Assembly: GCA_900550935.1 (NCBI GenBank)
Contig: URUD01000001.1
Span: 80,062 to 144,061, forward strand
Source: an uncultured Roseburia sp.
GTDB lineage: Bacteria > Bacillota > Clostridia > Lachnospirales > Lachnospiraceae
DNA: 64,000 nucleotides
Direction of reading: 5' to 3'
Shown here: piece by piece, positions 8,319 to 17,273 of the stretch
Layout of the letters: each line of letters begins with the position of its first letter
Position numbering within the stretch: the stretch's first letter is position 1
The notes under the pieces: model-generated
What the model was told of the DNA's origin: nothing
What the model saw: the letters and a program-made list of their open reading frames with translations, nothing else
Databases searched by the model: none
Program-made: the position numbers and the translations under genes

Positions 8319-10583
8319 ATGAGAAAAACAGTTTTATTTAATGATAATTACATATTTGAAAAGGAGGGCGTTACTGAAAAAGTGACTCTTCCACATACCT
8401 GGAATGCAGTAGACGGACAGAGCGCATCTGATTATTACAGAGGAGAATGCACTTATACAAAGAAATTCAGCAGACCAGAACTTGAGGCGGGAGAACAGCT
8501 ATACCTTGAGTTGAACGGAGCAAACTCATCATCAAAGGTAAGTTTAAATGGAAAATTACTTGCATCACATGACGGAGGCTACTCTACCTATCGGGTAAAC
8601 CTGACACATGAACTTTTGAATGAAAATGAACTTCAAATTAAGGTCGATAATTCACCAAATGACCATGTATACCCTCAGAAAGCGGATTTTACATTTTATG
8701 GTGGATTATACAGAGATGTGAAGCTCATTACAGTGCCAGAGAGTCATTTTGATCTGGGGTATTATGGTGGAAAAGGCTTTTATGTGACACCTGAAATGAA
8801 AGAGGATGGCAGAGCAGAAATTAGATTTGATGCATATATATGTGGTGATGCAGATGAGGTCAGTGTCTTAGTAAATGGTGATTCGGATCCACGGAGTGTA
8901 ACGCTGAATATTCCGGCTGATGATACACAGACACTGTATGATGAGAGCGCACTTGGTGAAATCAAACATTTTACCGGAACGATTATTATTGATAATCCAC
9001 ACCTGTGGAATGGATTACAGGATCCATTTTTATACACAGCGAAAGCAGAGCTTAAGAAAAATGGCGGGGCAATAGATGAAGTTACAACAAAATTTGGATG
9101 CAGAAGCTATTACTTTGATCCAGAAAAAGGATTTTTCCTGAATGGAAAAAACTATCCTCTCAGGGGTGTATCCCGTCATCAGGACAGGTTTGGTGTTGGA
9201 AATGCACTCACAAAAGAGATGCATGAGGAAGATATGGAGCTGATATTATCAGTGGGAGCGAACTCCATCCGGCTTGCGCATTATCAGCATGATCAGTATT
9301 TCTATGATTTGTGTGATGAAAAAGGAATTGTAGCATGGGCTGAGATACCATATATTACAGTACATATGGATGGTGGAAGAGAAAACACAATCTCACAGAT
9401 GAAGGAGCTTATTGTTCAAAACTATAATCATGCTTCCGTTATTTGCTGGGCTATCTCAAATGAGATATCTTTGCAGGGTGTGACAGAGGATCTGTTAGAA
9501 AATCATAGAATATTAAACAATCTGATTCACAGAATGGATAAGAGCCGGGTATCTGCAATGGCAAATCTGTTTATGCTTGAGACAGACAGTCCACTTGTAA
9601 GCCTTCCTGATATCAGGGGTTATAATCTCTATTATGGATGGTATGTGGGGGAGTTAGAGGATAATGATGTATTTTTTGACCAGTTCCACAAAGAACATCC
9701 GGATACAGTGATCGGACTGACTGAGTATGGTGCAGATTCTGTAATTACATTGCAGTCACCAAAGCCGCAGAAAGGGGATTATACAGAAAGCTATATGGCA
9801 GTGTATCATGAGCATATGCTTGAGATGATTTCCAAAAGACCATACCTGTGGGGCACCTATGTGTGGAATATGTTTGAATTTGCCGCTGCAGGACGAGATG
9901 AGGCGGGCGATCCTGGGAAAAATCACAAGGGGCTTATTACCTTTGACAGAAAAGAGAAAAAGGATGCCTTTTATATCTACAAGGCATGGTGGAGCGATGA
10001 ACCATTTGTTCATCTTTGTGGCAGAAGATATGCAGACCGTATAGAACCAGTTACAGAGATTAAGGTTTACTCTAACCAGAAACGGATAGCCCTTTATGTG
10101 GATGGAAAACTCTTTGAAGAGCAGGAAGGTGAGCATATCTTCAAGTTTGAAGTACCAATTAGTGGCGAACATGCTGTAAAAGTAGTTTGTATGGATGATG
10201 AAGCATTAAGCGATGAAATGACAATCAAAAAGGTCAGCGAACCAAATCCAGCATATTTTATGGATGCCACAAAGGTCCGCAACTGGTTTGAAAAGACAGA
10301 GAAAGAGCCGGCAGGCGGGGAGGGAGAGTATCTCTCATTAAACAGCACAATGGCAGAGATACAGGCAACACCGGAGGGTGCGGCACTTCTTGATCAGATG
10401 ATGAAGCAGATGCAGGGATCAGTGGCTGGTGGCATGGGAAAAAATGTAAAGATACCAAAGGCAATGATGGCTATGATTGCCAGACAGCCGCTAAAGAAGC
10501 TCTTGGCACAGGGAGGAATCGATGCAGAGGGAGAGCAGGCAAAGATGCTTGCAGCAGCACTTGGAAGAATCAAAAAGAAGTAA
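8319..10583 (+). CDS. Glycoside hydrolase family 2 (beta-galactosidase/glucuronidase type) with an extra C-terminal domain
   Basis: A 754-residue protein. An N-terminal jelly-roll sugar-binding domain (LPHTWNAVDGQ, YPQKADFTFYGGLYRDV) leads into an Ig-like domain and a TIM barrel (GVSRHQDRFGVGNAL). The acid/base is Glu382 in AISNEIS and the nucleophile Glu469 in GLTEYGAD. There is no signal peptide, so it acts inside the cell on imported oligosaccharide. After the normal GH2 end, about 100 residues (NWFEKTEKE onward, Met/Lys rich) form an extension also found in the GH2 at 28588. The start at 8319 has AGAGGA 11 bases upstream; ATG 8310 is too close to that site. Whether the bond cleaved is beta-galactoside, glucuronide or mannoside is not decidable here. 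Confidence 0.9.
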   Translation: MRKTVLFNDNYIFEKEGVTEKVTLPHTWNAVDGQSASDYYRGECTYTKKFSRPELEAGEQLYLELNGANSSSKVSLNGKLLASHDGGYSTYRVNLTHELLNENELQIKVDNSPNDHVYPQKADFTFYGGLYRDVKLITVPESHFDLGYYGGKGFYVTPEMKEDGRAEIRFDAYICGDADEVSVLVNGDSDPRSVTLNIPADDTQTLYDESALGEIKHFTGTIIIDNPHLWNGLQDPFLYTAKAELKKNGGAIDEVTTKFGCRSYYFDPEKGFFLNGKNYPLRGVSRHQDRFGVGNALTKEMHEEDMELILSVGANSIRLAHYQHDQYFYDLCDEKGIVAWAEIPYITVHMDGGRENTISQMKELIVQNYNHASVICWAISNEISLQGVTEDLLENHRILNNLIHRMDKSRVSAMANLFMLETDSPLVSLPDIRGYNLYYGWYVGELEDNDVFFDQFHKEHPDTVIGLTEYGADSVITLQSPKPQKGDYTESYMAVYHEHMLEMISKRPYLWGTYVWNMFEFAAAGRDEAGDPGKNHKGLITFDRKEKKDAFYIYKAWWSDEPFVHLCGRRYADRIEPVTEIKVYSNQKRIALYVDGKLFEEQEGEHIFKFEVPISGEHAVKVVCMDDEALSDEMTIKKVSEPNPAYFMDATKVRNWFEKTEKEPAGGEGEYLSLNSTMAEIQATPEGAALLDQMMKQMQGSVAGGMGKNVKIPKAMMAMIARQPLKKLLAQGGIDAEGEQAKMLAAALGRIKKK

Positions 10584-10603
10584 GGAAAATGAGGTCAGAT
10601 AAA

Positions 10604-11917
10604 ATGAGCAGATTTCCAGATAAATTTATGATTGGTGCGTCAACAGCAGCACATCAGGTAGAGGGCAACAATATACACAGTGATTATTGGGCTATGGAGC
10701 ATTTGAAGCATACAAATTTCAATGAACCTTCGTTAAATGCAGTTGACCACTATAACCGGTATGAGGAGGATATACGCCTTATGGCTGAGGCCGGTCTTAA
10801 CACATATCGTTTTTCAATAGAGTGGGCGCGTATAGAGCCGGAAGAGGGTAAATTTGATGAGGCAGAAATAGAGCATTACAGAAAAGTACTCAAATGCTGT
10901 AGGGGTAATGGGGTAGAGCCGGTTGTCACCATGATGCATTTTACATCACCTGTATGGCTGATACAAAAAGGTGGATGGGAAAGTGAGGCAACTGTAAAAT
11001 ATTTTGCAAGATACTGTGCATACGTAGCAGAAAAGCTTGGAGACCTCATGTATTACGTCATCACAATCAATGAAGCAAATATGGGACTTCAGGTGGCTGC
11101 GATCGCAGAGCGCTATAAGCGTCAGATGATGGCAAAGCGCAAGGAAGGAAAAAATAAAAAAGATAAGGACATGGAAGGCACCGCTCAGATCGGTATGAAT
11201 TTTAATAAAATGCTTAAAAACATGTTCTGGCAGAGATTTGAAAACAAAAAAGTATTCGGGACAAATAAACCACAAAATTTTGTCAGTGCAAGAACCCCAG
11301 AGGGAGATATCCTTGTAATGCGTGCACATCAGGCAGCAAGGGATGCGATGAAGAAGGTTGATCCAAAGCTTTTGATAGGATTATCGCTGTCTCTTCATGA
11401 CATTCAGGCTGTGGATGGTGGAGAAGAAGTGGCAAAGCATGAGTGGGAGGAAGAATTTGTGCATTACCTGCCATACATAAAAGATGATGACTTTTTCGGA
11501 CTTCAAAACTACACCAGAAGCCTTATCGGAGCAGATGGAATTTGTCCGGTTCCTAAGGGAGCTGAGACTACCCAGATGGATTATGAATTTTATCCACAGG
11601 CATTGGAACATGTCATCAGAAGAGTACATGATGAGTTTACAAATGCTGGAAAAAAAGATATGCCGATCATGGTTACAGAGAATGGCATAGCAACAGAGGA
11701 TGATACCAGAAGAGTTGCATTTATTGATGAGGCAACAAAGGGAGTGGCTGCATGCATCGCTGATTATATACCAGTGATAGGGTACTGCCACTGGTCACTA
11801 ATGGACAATTTTGAGTGGCAGAAGGGCTTTTCAATGAAGTTTGGTCTTATAGCAGTAGACAGAGCAACCATGAAGCGTATGCCCAAAAAGAGTCTCTATG
11901 TTCTTGGGCAATTGTAA
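10604..11917 (+). CDS. Glycoside hydrolase family 1 beta-glycosidase
   Basis: A 437-residue cytoplasmic TIM-barrel enzyme. It opens FPDKFMIGASTAAHQVEG, the family N-terminal signature. The nucleophile Glu is in MVTENGIAT. The acid/base Glu is in TINEANM, where the usual NEP is NEA. A Lys-rich insertion (RKEGKNKKDKDME) follows the acid/base strand. HWSLMDNFEWQKGF near the end is the typical aglycone/glycone-site block. ATG 10604 is preferred because GAGGT at 10591-10595 sits 8 bases before it; ATG 10589 also has a weak site. No phosphate-binding motif clearly marks it as a 6-phospho enzyme, and the symporter upstream points to non-phosphorylated substrates. Confidence 0.88.
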   Translation: MSRFPDKFMIGASTAAHQVEGNNIHSDYWAMEHLKHTNFNEPSLNAVDHYNRYEEDIRLMAEAGLNTYRFSIEWARIEPEEGKFDEAEIEHYRKVLKCCRGNGVEPVVTMMHFTSPVWLIQKGGWESEATVKYFARYCAYVAEKLGDLMYYVITINEANMGLQVAAIAERYKRQMMAKRKEGKNKKDKDMEGTAQIGMNFNKMLKNMFWQRFENKKVFGTNKPQNFVSARTPEGDILVMRAHQAARDAMKKVDPKLLIGLSLSLHDIQAVDGGEEVAKHEWEEEFVHYLPYIKDDDFFGLQNYTRSLIGADGICPVPKGAETTQMDYEFYPQALEHVIRRVHDEFTNAGKKDMPIMVTENGIATEDDTRRVAFIDEATKGVAACIADYIPVIGYCHWSLMDNFEWQKGFSMKFGLIAVDRATMKRMPKKSLYVLGQL

Positions 11918-11932
11918 TTTTGGAGGAAATAC

Positions 11933-13753
11933 ATGAAATATTATTGTAATCCAGTAAATATAAATTACAGATATCAGTTCAATGCGGATCAGAGAAAAAA
12001 CAGAATTTCCATTTGCCGGGAGGCTGCAGATCCGTCAATGATAACCTTTAAAGGCAGATATTATATATTTGCATCGATGACGCTTGGTGTATGGGTTTCT
12101 GATGATCTGGTAAATTGGGAAAATCACAGATTGCCATCTAAACTACCATTGTATGATTATGCACCAGATGTGCGTGTGATGGGAGAGTACGTATATTTTT
12201 GTGCCTCAAAAAAAGGAGAAAAGTGTGACAGATACCGCACAAAGGATATATTAAATGGACCATATGAGAAAATAGAAGGTACATTTGATTTTTGGGATCC
12301 TAATATGTTTGTGGATGATGATGGAAGAGTTTATTTCTATTGGGGATGCTCCAATGAGACTCCTATCTGGGGAGTGGAGCTTGACCCTCAGAAAATGAAA
12401 CCCAAGGGAGAGAAAAAAGAGCTTATATATGCTAATCCTGAAAAGTATGGATATGAGAGAGTCGGTGATGATAATAGCAAGCTCCCACGCTCAGAGGAAG
12501 AGGTAGAAGCTTACTTTGAAAATTTTATAAAGTCACAAGGCACTCCTATAGAGCAGATCCCGGCCATGTATATTCCTATGATTAAAGGGATGTTTACAAA
12601 TAAGCCATATGTTGAGGGCGCATGGATGGATAAGCATGATGGCAGATATTATTTGCAGTATGCTTTTGCTGGTACACAGTATAATACATATGGAGATGGG
12701 GTATATATTTCAGACAGCCCGCTTGGTCCATTTGTACCGGCAAAAAATAATCCATACTCATATCACCCGGGAGGATTTATGCCAGGAGCTGGTCATGGTT
12801 CAACTATGGAGGATTATAAGGGAAATCTGTGGCATGCAGCTACGATGCGAATCAGCGTAAACCATGATTTTGAGAGAAGAGTCGGCATTTGGAAGGCTGC
12901 ATATGATGAGGAAGGTGAGCTGTGCTGTAATCAGAGATATGGAGATTGGCCGATTGGCGTGTCTGATGAAAAAGAACAGGATATATGGGCAAATCCAGAC
13001 TGGATGCTCTTATCATATAATAAGAAAATGACAGCATCATCATGTACAGAGGGGCATGTACCACAGCTTGCAGCTAATGAAAACGTGCAAAACTGGTGGC
13101 AGGCTTTGTCATCTGATCGACAAGAGTGGCTTATGATGGATTTGGGAAAAGCTATGGATGTGCATGCCATTCAGATTAATTTTGCAGATGACGACATACG
13201 AATCCCTGTTCCAGGACAGATTAGGGGGACAACGCAGGCGAGATATATAGAGGAAGCGGATATTGTTATCCAGTACCTTTTAGAGGGGTCTGTGGATGGA
13301 GAACATTTCTTTGTGTTAGAAGACAAGACGAAAGCTGACACGGATTTGAGCCATGATTTCTTGATGTATGAGAACGGCATAGAGGTTCGCTATCTAAAAC
13401 TGTCAAACATGAAAGTGCCTTACGAGCAAAGACCGTGTATCAGTGGACTCAGAGTGTTTGGTAAAGGTAAAGGTGACTTGCCGGAACAGGCCTCATACGA
13501 AGCTGAAAGAATTTCTGGAATAGACATGGAGGTTGTAATTAATTTACAGGAGAAAGAAGCTGCAGATGATACTACAGGATATAATATCCTCTGGGGACTT
13601 GAACCGGATAAGCTGTATCACAGCTATCTGACATATGATACAAAAAAGAGAATAGGAGCTCTTGTTGAGGGAAAATCCTATTATGTGAGGGTGGACTCAT
13701 TTAACGAAAATGGAATTACTGAAGGTCAGATTCAGTTTGTAGAAAGTTTGTAA
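11933..13753 (+). CDS. Glycoside hydrolase family 43-type beta-propeller enzyme with discoidin-like module
   Basis: A 606-residue protein. Residues 1 to about 350 are a five-bladed propeller with the GH43 acidic triad in order: Asp in REAADPSMI, Asp in DFWDPNMFVDDDG, and Glu in PYVEGAWMDKHDGRYYL. Residues about 360-510 resemble an F5/8 (discoidin) carbohydrate-binding module (WLMMDLGKAMDVHAIQINF, VRYLKLSNMKV). The last 80 residues look like a fibronectin-type domain. There is no signal peptide. GH43 enzymes are mostly arabinofuranosidases, xylosidases or galactosidases; the specificity here is unknown. GGAGG lies before the ATG. It follows the GH1 gene by 15 bp. Confidence 0.85.
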   Translation: MKYYCNPVNINYRYQFNADQRKNRISICREAADPSMITFKGRYYIFASMTLGVWVSDDLVNWENHRLPSKLPLYDYAPDVRVMGEYVYFCASKKGEKCDRYRTKDILNGPYEKIEGTFDFWDPNMFVDDDGRVYFYWGCSNETPIWGVELDPQKMKPKGEKKELIYANPEKYGYERVGDDNSKLPRSEEEVEAYFENFIKSQGTPIEQIPAMYIPMIKGMFTNKPYVEGAWMDKHDGRYYLQYAFAGTQYNTYGDGVYISDSPLGPFVPAKNNPYSYHPGGFMPGAGHGSTMEDYKGNLWHAATMRISVNHDFERRVGIWKAAYDEEGELCCNQRYGDWPIGVSDEKEQDIWANPDWMLLSYNKKMTASSCTEGHVPQLAANENVQNWWQALSSDRQEWLMMDLGKAMDVHAIQINFADDDIRIPVPGQIRGTTQARYIEEADIVIQYLLEGSVDGEHFFVLEDKTKADTDLSHDFLMYENGIEVRYLKLSNMKVPYEQRPCISGLRVFGKGKGDLPEQASYEAERISGIDMEVVINLQEKEAADDTTGYNILWGLEPDKLYHSYLTYDTKKRIGALVEGKSYYVRVDSFNENGITEGQIQFVESL

Positions 13754-13779
13754 GATTAAGAAAGACAGGGAGAAAATTC

Positions 13780-14637
13780 ATGGCGATCAAAGCAGTACAA
13801 CAGATTATGCTGGGAACAGTGACAGGCAGTGAAGCAAAGGCAAGAGAAACATTACAGGCAATGGTAAATGCCGGGTACAATGGAATCGAATTAAACAGTT
13901 TTATGGTTAATCCTACCCCATTTATGGTGCGGATGCTCACAAAGGCTGCGGGCATGCCTACAGGAAAAGGAGGTAATCTTGACTGGGCAAAGCTGGTGAA
14001 AGAGGCAGGACTTTCTGTTGTCAGTCTGCATAAGGACTTAGGTGGTATAGAAAGAGAGCTTGCCGAAACAGTGCGGGAAGCAGAGAAATACAATACCACA
14101 AATGTTGTTATCACAGGAATGTACCGCTTTGATTACCGCAATAAAACGCAGGTTACAGACTTGTGTAAAAGGCTCAATGAAGCCGGAAAAAAACTGAAAA
14201 CAGAGGGTATCAGTCTCTTATATCACAATCATAATTATGAATTTCAGAAGGTGGATGGCAGACAGAATGCGTATGAATATATCATCGCAAATACAGACCC
14301 GGAGTATGTAGGGTTTGAGTTTGATTCCTACTGGCCGACAGAGGCTGGTGTGTGTGCGCTGGACGTTATGAAAATGCTGGGCAGCAGAATGAAGCTGTAC
14401 CATATTAATGACAGGGGTACAAAACTTATAAAGCCGATGATGACACCGATTCTTAAGTCAGACAGCTGTGAACTTGGATATGGCAACATGAACCTTGAAG
14501 CCTTATGTGGGCAAGCATTGTCATTTGGCGTGGAAGCGATAGTGTTGGAAAGTCACAAAAACTGGATAGATAAGTCGCCAATAAAATCATTTGAGGCATC
14601 TGCCAAATTTCTGAATGAACACGTTGGAACAGTTTAA
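13780..14637 (+). CDS. Sugar phosphate isomerase/epimerase-like TIM barrel (xylose isomerase-like, AP endonuclease 2 fold)
   Basis: A 285-residue protein. The metal-binding pattern of the family is visible in order: Glu in YHNHNYEFQ, Asp in GFEFDSYW, His in YHINDRG and Glu in VLESHKNW. Relatives include sugar isomerases and epimerases, inositol-catabolic IolE/IolI types, and some subunits of C-glycoside-cleaving or 3-keto-sugar-processing systems. No Gfo/Idh oxidoreductase is present beside it, so the keto-sugar route is not supported here. Its place between GH43 and GH78 suggests it handles a sugar released by them, but the reaction is unknown. A GGGAGAA site precedes the ATG. Confidence 0.75.
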   Translation: MAIKAVQQIMLGTVTGSEAKARETLQAMVNAGYNGIELNSFMVNPTPFMVRMLTKAAGMPTGKGGNLDWAKLVKEAGLSVVSLHKDLGGIERELAETVREAEKYNTTNVVITGMYRFDYRNKTQVTDLCKRLNEAGKKLKTEGISLLYHNHNYEFQKVDGRQNAYEYIIANTDPEYVGFEFDSYWPTEAGVCALDVMKMLGSRMKLYHINDRGTKLIKPMMTPILKSDSCELGYGNMNLEALCGQALSFGVEAIVLESHKNWIDKSPIKSFEASAKFLNEHVGTV

Positions 14638-14656
14638 ATATACCAGAGGAAAAATT

Positions 14657-17200
14657 ATGCGAGCAATTAATTTAAAAACAGAACATATGACAAATCCAGT
14701 AGGAATAGATATCAGAGAACCATATCTGTCATGGAACTGTGCAGCCGGCAAGAGACAGACCGCATATGAGATCGTGGCTATGGATGAAAATGGTGTGGTT
14801 TGGGACAGCAGCCGGGTAGAGTCCGATTGCATGCATGCAAGTTGTCTTTTGGAGCTAAAAAGCAGACAGCGTATATTCTGGAAGATACGTCTATGGGACG
14901 AAAAGGATGAAGCTGGTGAGTGGAGCGAGGAAGCTTTTTTTGAAATGGGTCTGTTAGATAAGTCGGACTGGAAAGCAAAATGGATAAATCCAGAGCTTGA
15001 ATGTGAACCGGAAGCGCACAAACCAGCAAGTTATTTAAGAACAACCTTTCAATGTGAGGCGGAAAGTCTGAACAAAAATGCAAGATTGTATGTAACTGCC
15101 CATGGTTTATATGAAATCTGGATGAATGGAAAAAGAGTTGGCGATTTTGTGCTTGCACCGGGCAGCTATAATTATGATAAGAGGCTTGCATATCAGACCT
15201 ATGATGTGTCAGGGCTTTTATGTGAGGGCAGAAATGAAGTGGAAGTGATCCTTGGTGATGGCTGGTACAGAAGTGTCTCAGGAGTAGATGGAGACAGGAA
15301 TATTTACGGCACAGATATTGCTCTGCTGTTTCAGCTTGAGATAGATGGAGTGGCAGTCTGTGTTTCTGATGAGAACTGGGAGGCATCACAAAATGGCTCT
15401 ATACGTGAAAACGACATGCAGCAGGGAGAGGTTGTTGATGTAAGACTGGCTGTGGTGTCAGGGTACCATGCGGTAAAGGTGGAAGATTTTTCCTTTGATC
15501 AGCTGATATGTTCTGATTGTGTTCCGGTATGTGAAATGGAGCATTTTAAGGGGAAGATTATAACGACACCAAACGGGGAGACGGTGATAGATTATGGACA
15601 GAATCTTGCAGGATATGTAGAGTTTACACTTCATGCACATGAGGGAGATACGATTGTCCTGACACATGGAGAGACTTTAGATGAAAATGGAAATTTTACG
15701 CAGAAAAATTTTCAGGACAGAAAACGACATAAAGAAGGCGGCACGAAGCAGCAGATTGTATATACATGTGCAGAGGGAGAAAATCACTATAAGACAAAGT
15801 TCTCTATATGGGGTTTCCGATATGCGAAGGTCGATACCGGGATTGATCTCTCGGATGCATCATTTACTGCAATTGCAGTATATTCAAAGATGGATACACT
15901 GATAACTTTTACGTGTGGAAATGAAGATATTAACAGATTAGTGCAAAACAGTATCTGGAGTCAGAAATCGAACTTTTGTGATGTCCCTACCGACTGTCCC
16001 ACGAGAGAGCGTGCTGCCTGGACAGGGGATATGGGAGTATTTGCCCATACAGGACTGTATCTTATGGATGCTTACCCGGTAATGCGGAAATGGCTCGCAG
16101 AGTGCAGAGTATCCCAGTTTGATGATGGAAAAATTGCAAATATTGCACCAAAGAATAACAATCCGTCTTTTTTCTCGGGACTTCTTGCCGGTTCCGTAGG
16201 CTGGGGGGATGCATGCATCATTGTTCCATATGAGATGTACAGTCGGTATGGTGATACAAGGATTTTATCCGAAAATTATGAGATGATGAAGAAGTGGTAT
16301 GCATTTCTTGAAGAGCGTGCAAAAAAGCTGCCTGTGAATCCTGTAAAGAGGTTTAAGAGAAATCCATACCGCAGATATACGATAGAAACAGGAATCGACT
16401 ATGGTGAATGGTGCGAGCCTGATGTGGAAAGTACTTCCGCTATGCGCACACCACAGGGCAAGGTTGCCACAGCATTTTTTGCATATTCAGGACGGATGTT
16501 GGCAGAGATCGCAGTTATTCTCGGAAAAGAAGATGACGCCGCTTATTACAGTAAAACAGCGGAGATGGCAAAGAAGGCATGGCGTTTTATAGCAACGGAG
16601 GATGGAAAGATATCCTCAGACAGACAGGCTGACTACGTGAGGGCACTTGCGTTTGGACTTTTGGAGAAAGAGGAAGCAAAAAAAGCAGCGGCCGATCTGG
16701 ATGAACTGGTAAAGAAATGTGGCTATCATTTAAATACCGGATTTTTATCTACCCAGAATCTGACAAGAGTACTGTGTGATTACGGATATGAGGATACTGC
16801 ATATAAGCTGTTGCTGCAGGATACAAGACCGGGCTGGCTTTATGAGGTGAAAAAAGGAGCTACAACGATCTGGGAAACATGGGATGGTATTAATGAAAAG
16901 GGCGAGGTAAAGGCTTCATTAAACCATTATTCTTATGGCGCAATATGTGGATGGATCCTGGATGGCGTATGCGGAATACAGATTTCAGATGGAAAAATCA
17001 GAATCTGTCCGCATCCTGATAAATCCCTGGGCTATGCGAAGGCTTTATATCAGTCGCCATATGGCAGAATTGTAAGTGGATGGAAATATGATGGTAATAA
17101 GGTTACATATGAGTTTGAAATTCCATCAAACACACATGCAGAGGTAATTTTACCGGATGGAAGAAGAAAAGTTCTGGATTCGGGAAGATATTCATTGTAA
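14657..17200 (+). CDS. Glycoside hydrolase family 78 alpha-L-rhamnosidase
   Basis: An 847-residue intracellular enzyme that removes terminal L-rhamnose. N-terminal beta domains (NPVGIDIREPYLSW, then a rhamnosidase N-domain with LYVTAHGLYEIWMNGKRVGD) lead to the (alpha/alpha)6 barrel. The acid Glu451 lies in DCPTRERAAWTGDMG and the base Glu740 in TTIWETWDG, both as in characterised family members. A closing beta domain follows. ATG 14657 is chosen over 14615 because AGAGGA is 7 bases before it, which also removes an overlap with the previous gene. This gene links the operon to rhaBAD at 1944-5472, which would consume the rhamnose. A terminator follows. Confidence 0.93.
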   Translation: MRAINLKTEHMTNPVGIDIREPYLSWNCAAGKRQTAYEIVAMDENGVVWDSSRVESDCMHASCLLELKSRQRIFWKIRLWDEKDEAGEWSEEAFFEMGLLDKSDWKAKWINPELECEPEAHKPASYLRTTFQCEAESLNKNARLYVTAHGLYEIWMNGKRVGDFVLAPGSYNYDKRLAYQTYDVSGLLCEGRNEVEVILGDGWYRSVSGVDGDRNIYGTDIALLFQLEIDGVAVCVSDENWEASQNGSIRENDMQQGEVVDVRLAVVSGYHAVKVEDFSFDQLICSDCVPVCEMEHFKGKIITTPNGETVIDYGQNLAGYVEFTLHAHEGDTIVLTHGETLDENGNFTQKNFQDRKRHKEGGTKQQIVYTCAEGENHYKTKFSIWGFRYAKVDTGIDLSDASFTAIAVYSKMDTLITFTCGNEDINRLVQNSIWSQKSNFCDVPTDCPTRERAAWTGDMGVFAHTGLYLMDAYPVMRKWLAECRVSQFDDGKIANIAPKNNNPSFFSGLLAGSVGWGDACIIVPYEMYSRYGDTRILSENYEMMKKWYAFLEERAKKLPVNPVKRFKRNPYRRYTIETGIDYGEWCEPDVESTSAMRTPQGKVATAFFAYSGRMLAEIAVILGKEDDAAYYSKTAEMAKKAWRFIATEDGKISSDRQADYVRALAFGLLEKEEAKKAAADLDELVKKCGYHLNTGFLSTQNLTRVLCDYGYEDTAYKLLLQDTRPGWLYEVKKGATTIWETWDGINEKGEVKASLNHYSYGAICGWILDGVCGIQISDGKIRICPHPDKSLGYAKALYQSPYGRIVSGWKYDGNKVTYEFEIPSNTHAEVILPDGRRKVLDSGRYSL

Positions 17201-17221
17201 ATGATAAAATAACGGAATGGG

Positions 17222-17259
17222 AAACTTGGTATCAGATATTTCTGGTGCCAAGTTTTGCT
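17222..17259 (+). terminator. Intrinsic terminator after the glycoside operon
   Basis: AAACTTGGTATCAGA (17222-17236) pairs with TCTGGTGCCAAGTTT (17241-17255) through 15 positions, two of them G-U in RNA, around a TATT loop. A short T-rich tail follows. It lies between the rhamnosidase gene and the response regulator gene. Confidence 0.6.
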
Positions 17260-17273
17260 TTACAGGAGAGAAT

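Noticed and set aside
14615..14656. Longer start of the rhamnosidase overlapping the previous gene
   Set aside because: The AGAGGA ribosome site lies inside this extension and fits the ATG at 14657.
17217..17273. Longer start of the response regulator
   Set aside because: It would translate through a terminator hairpin, and the receiver domain starts at 17274 with AGGAG upstream.
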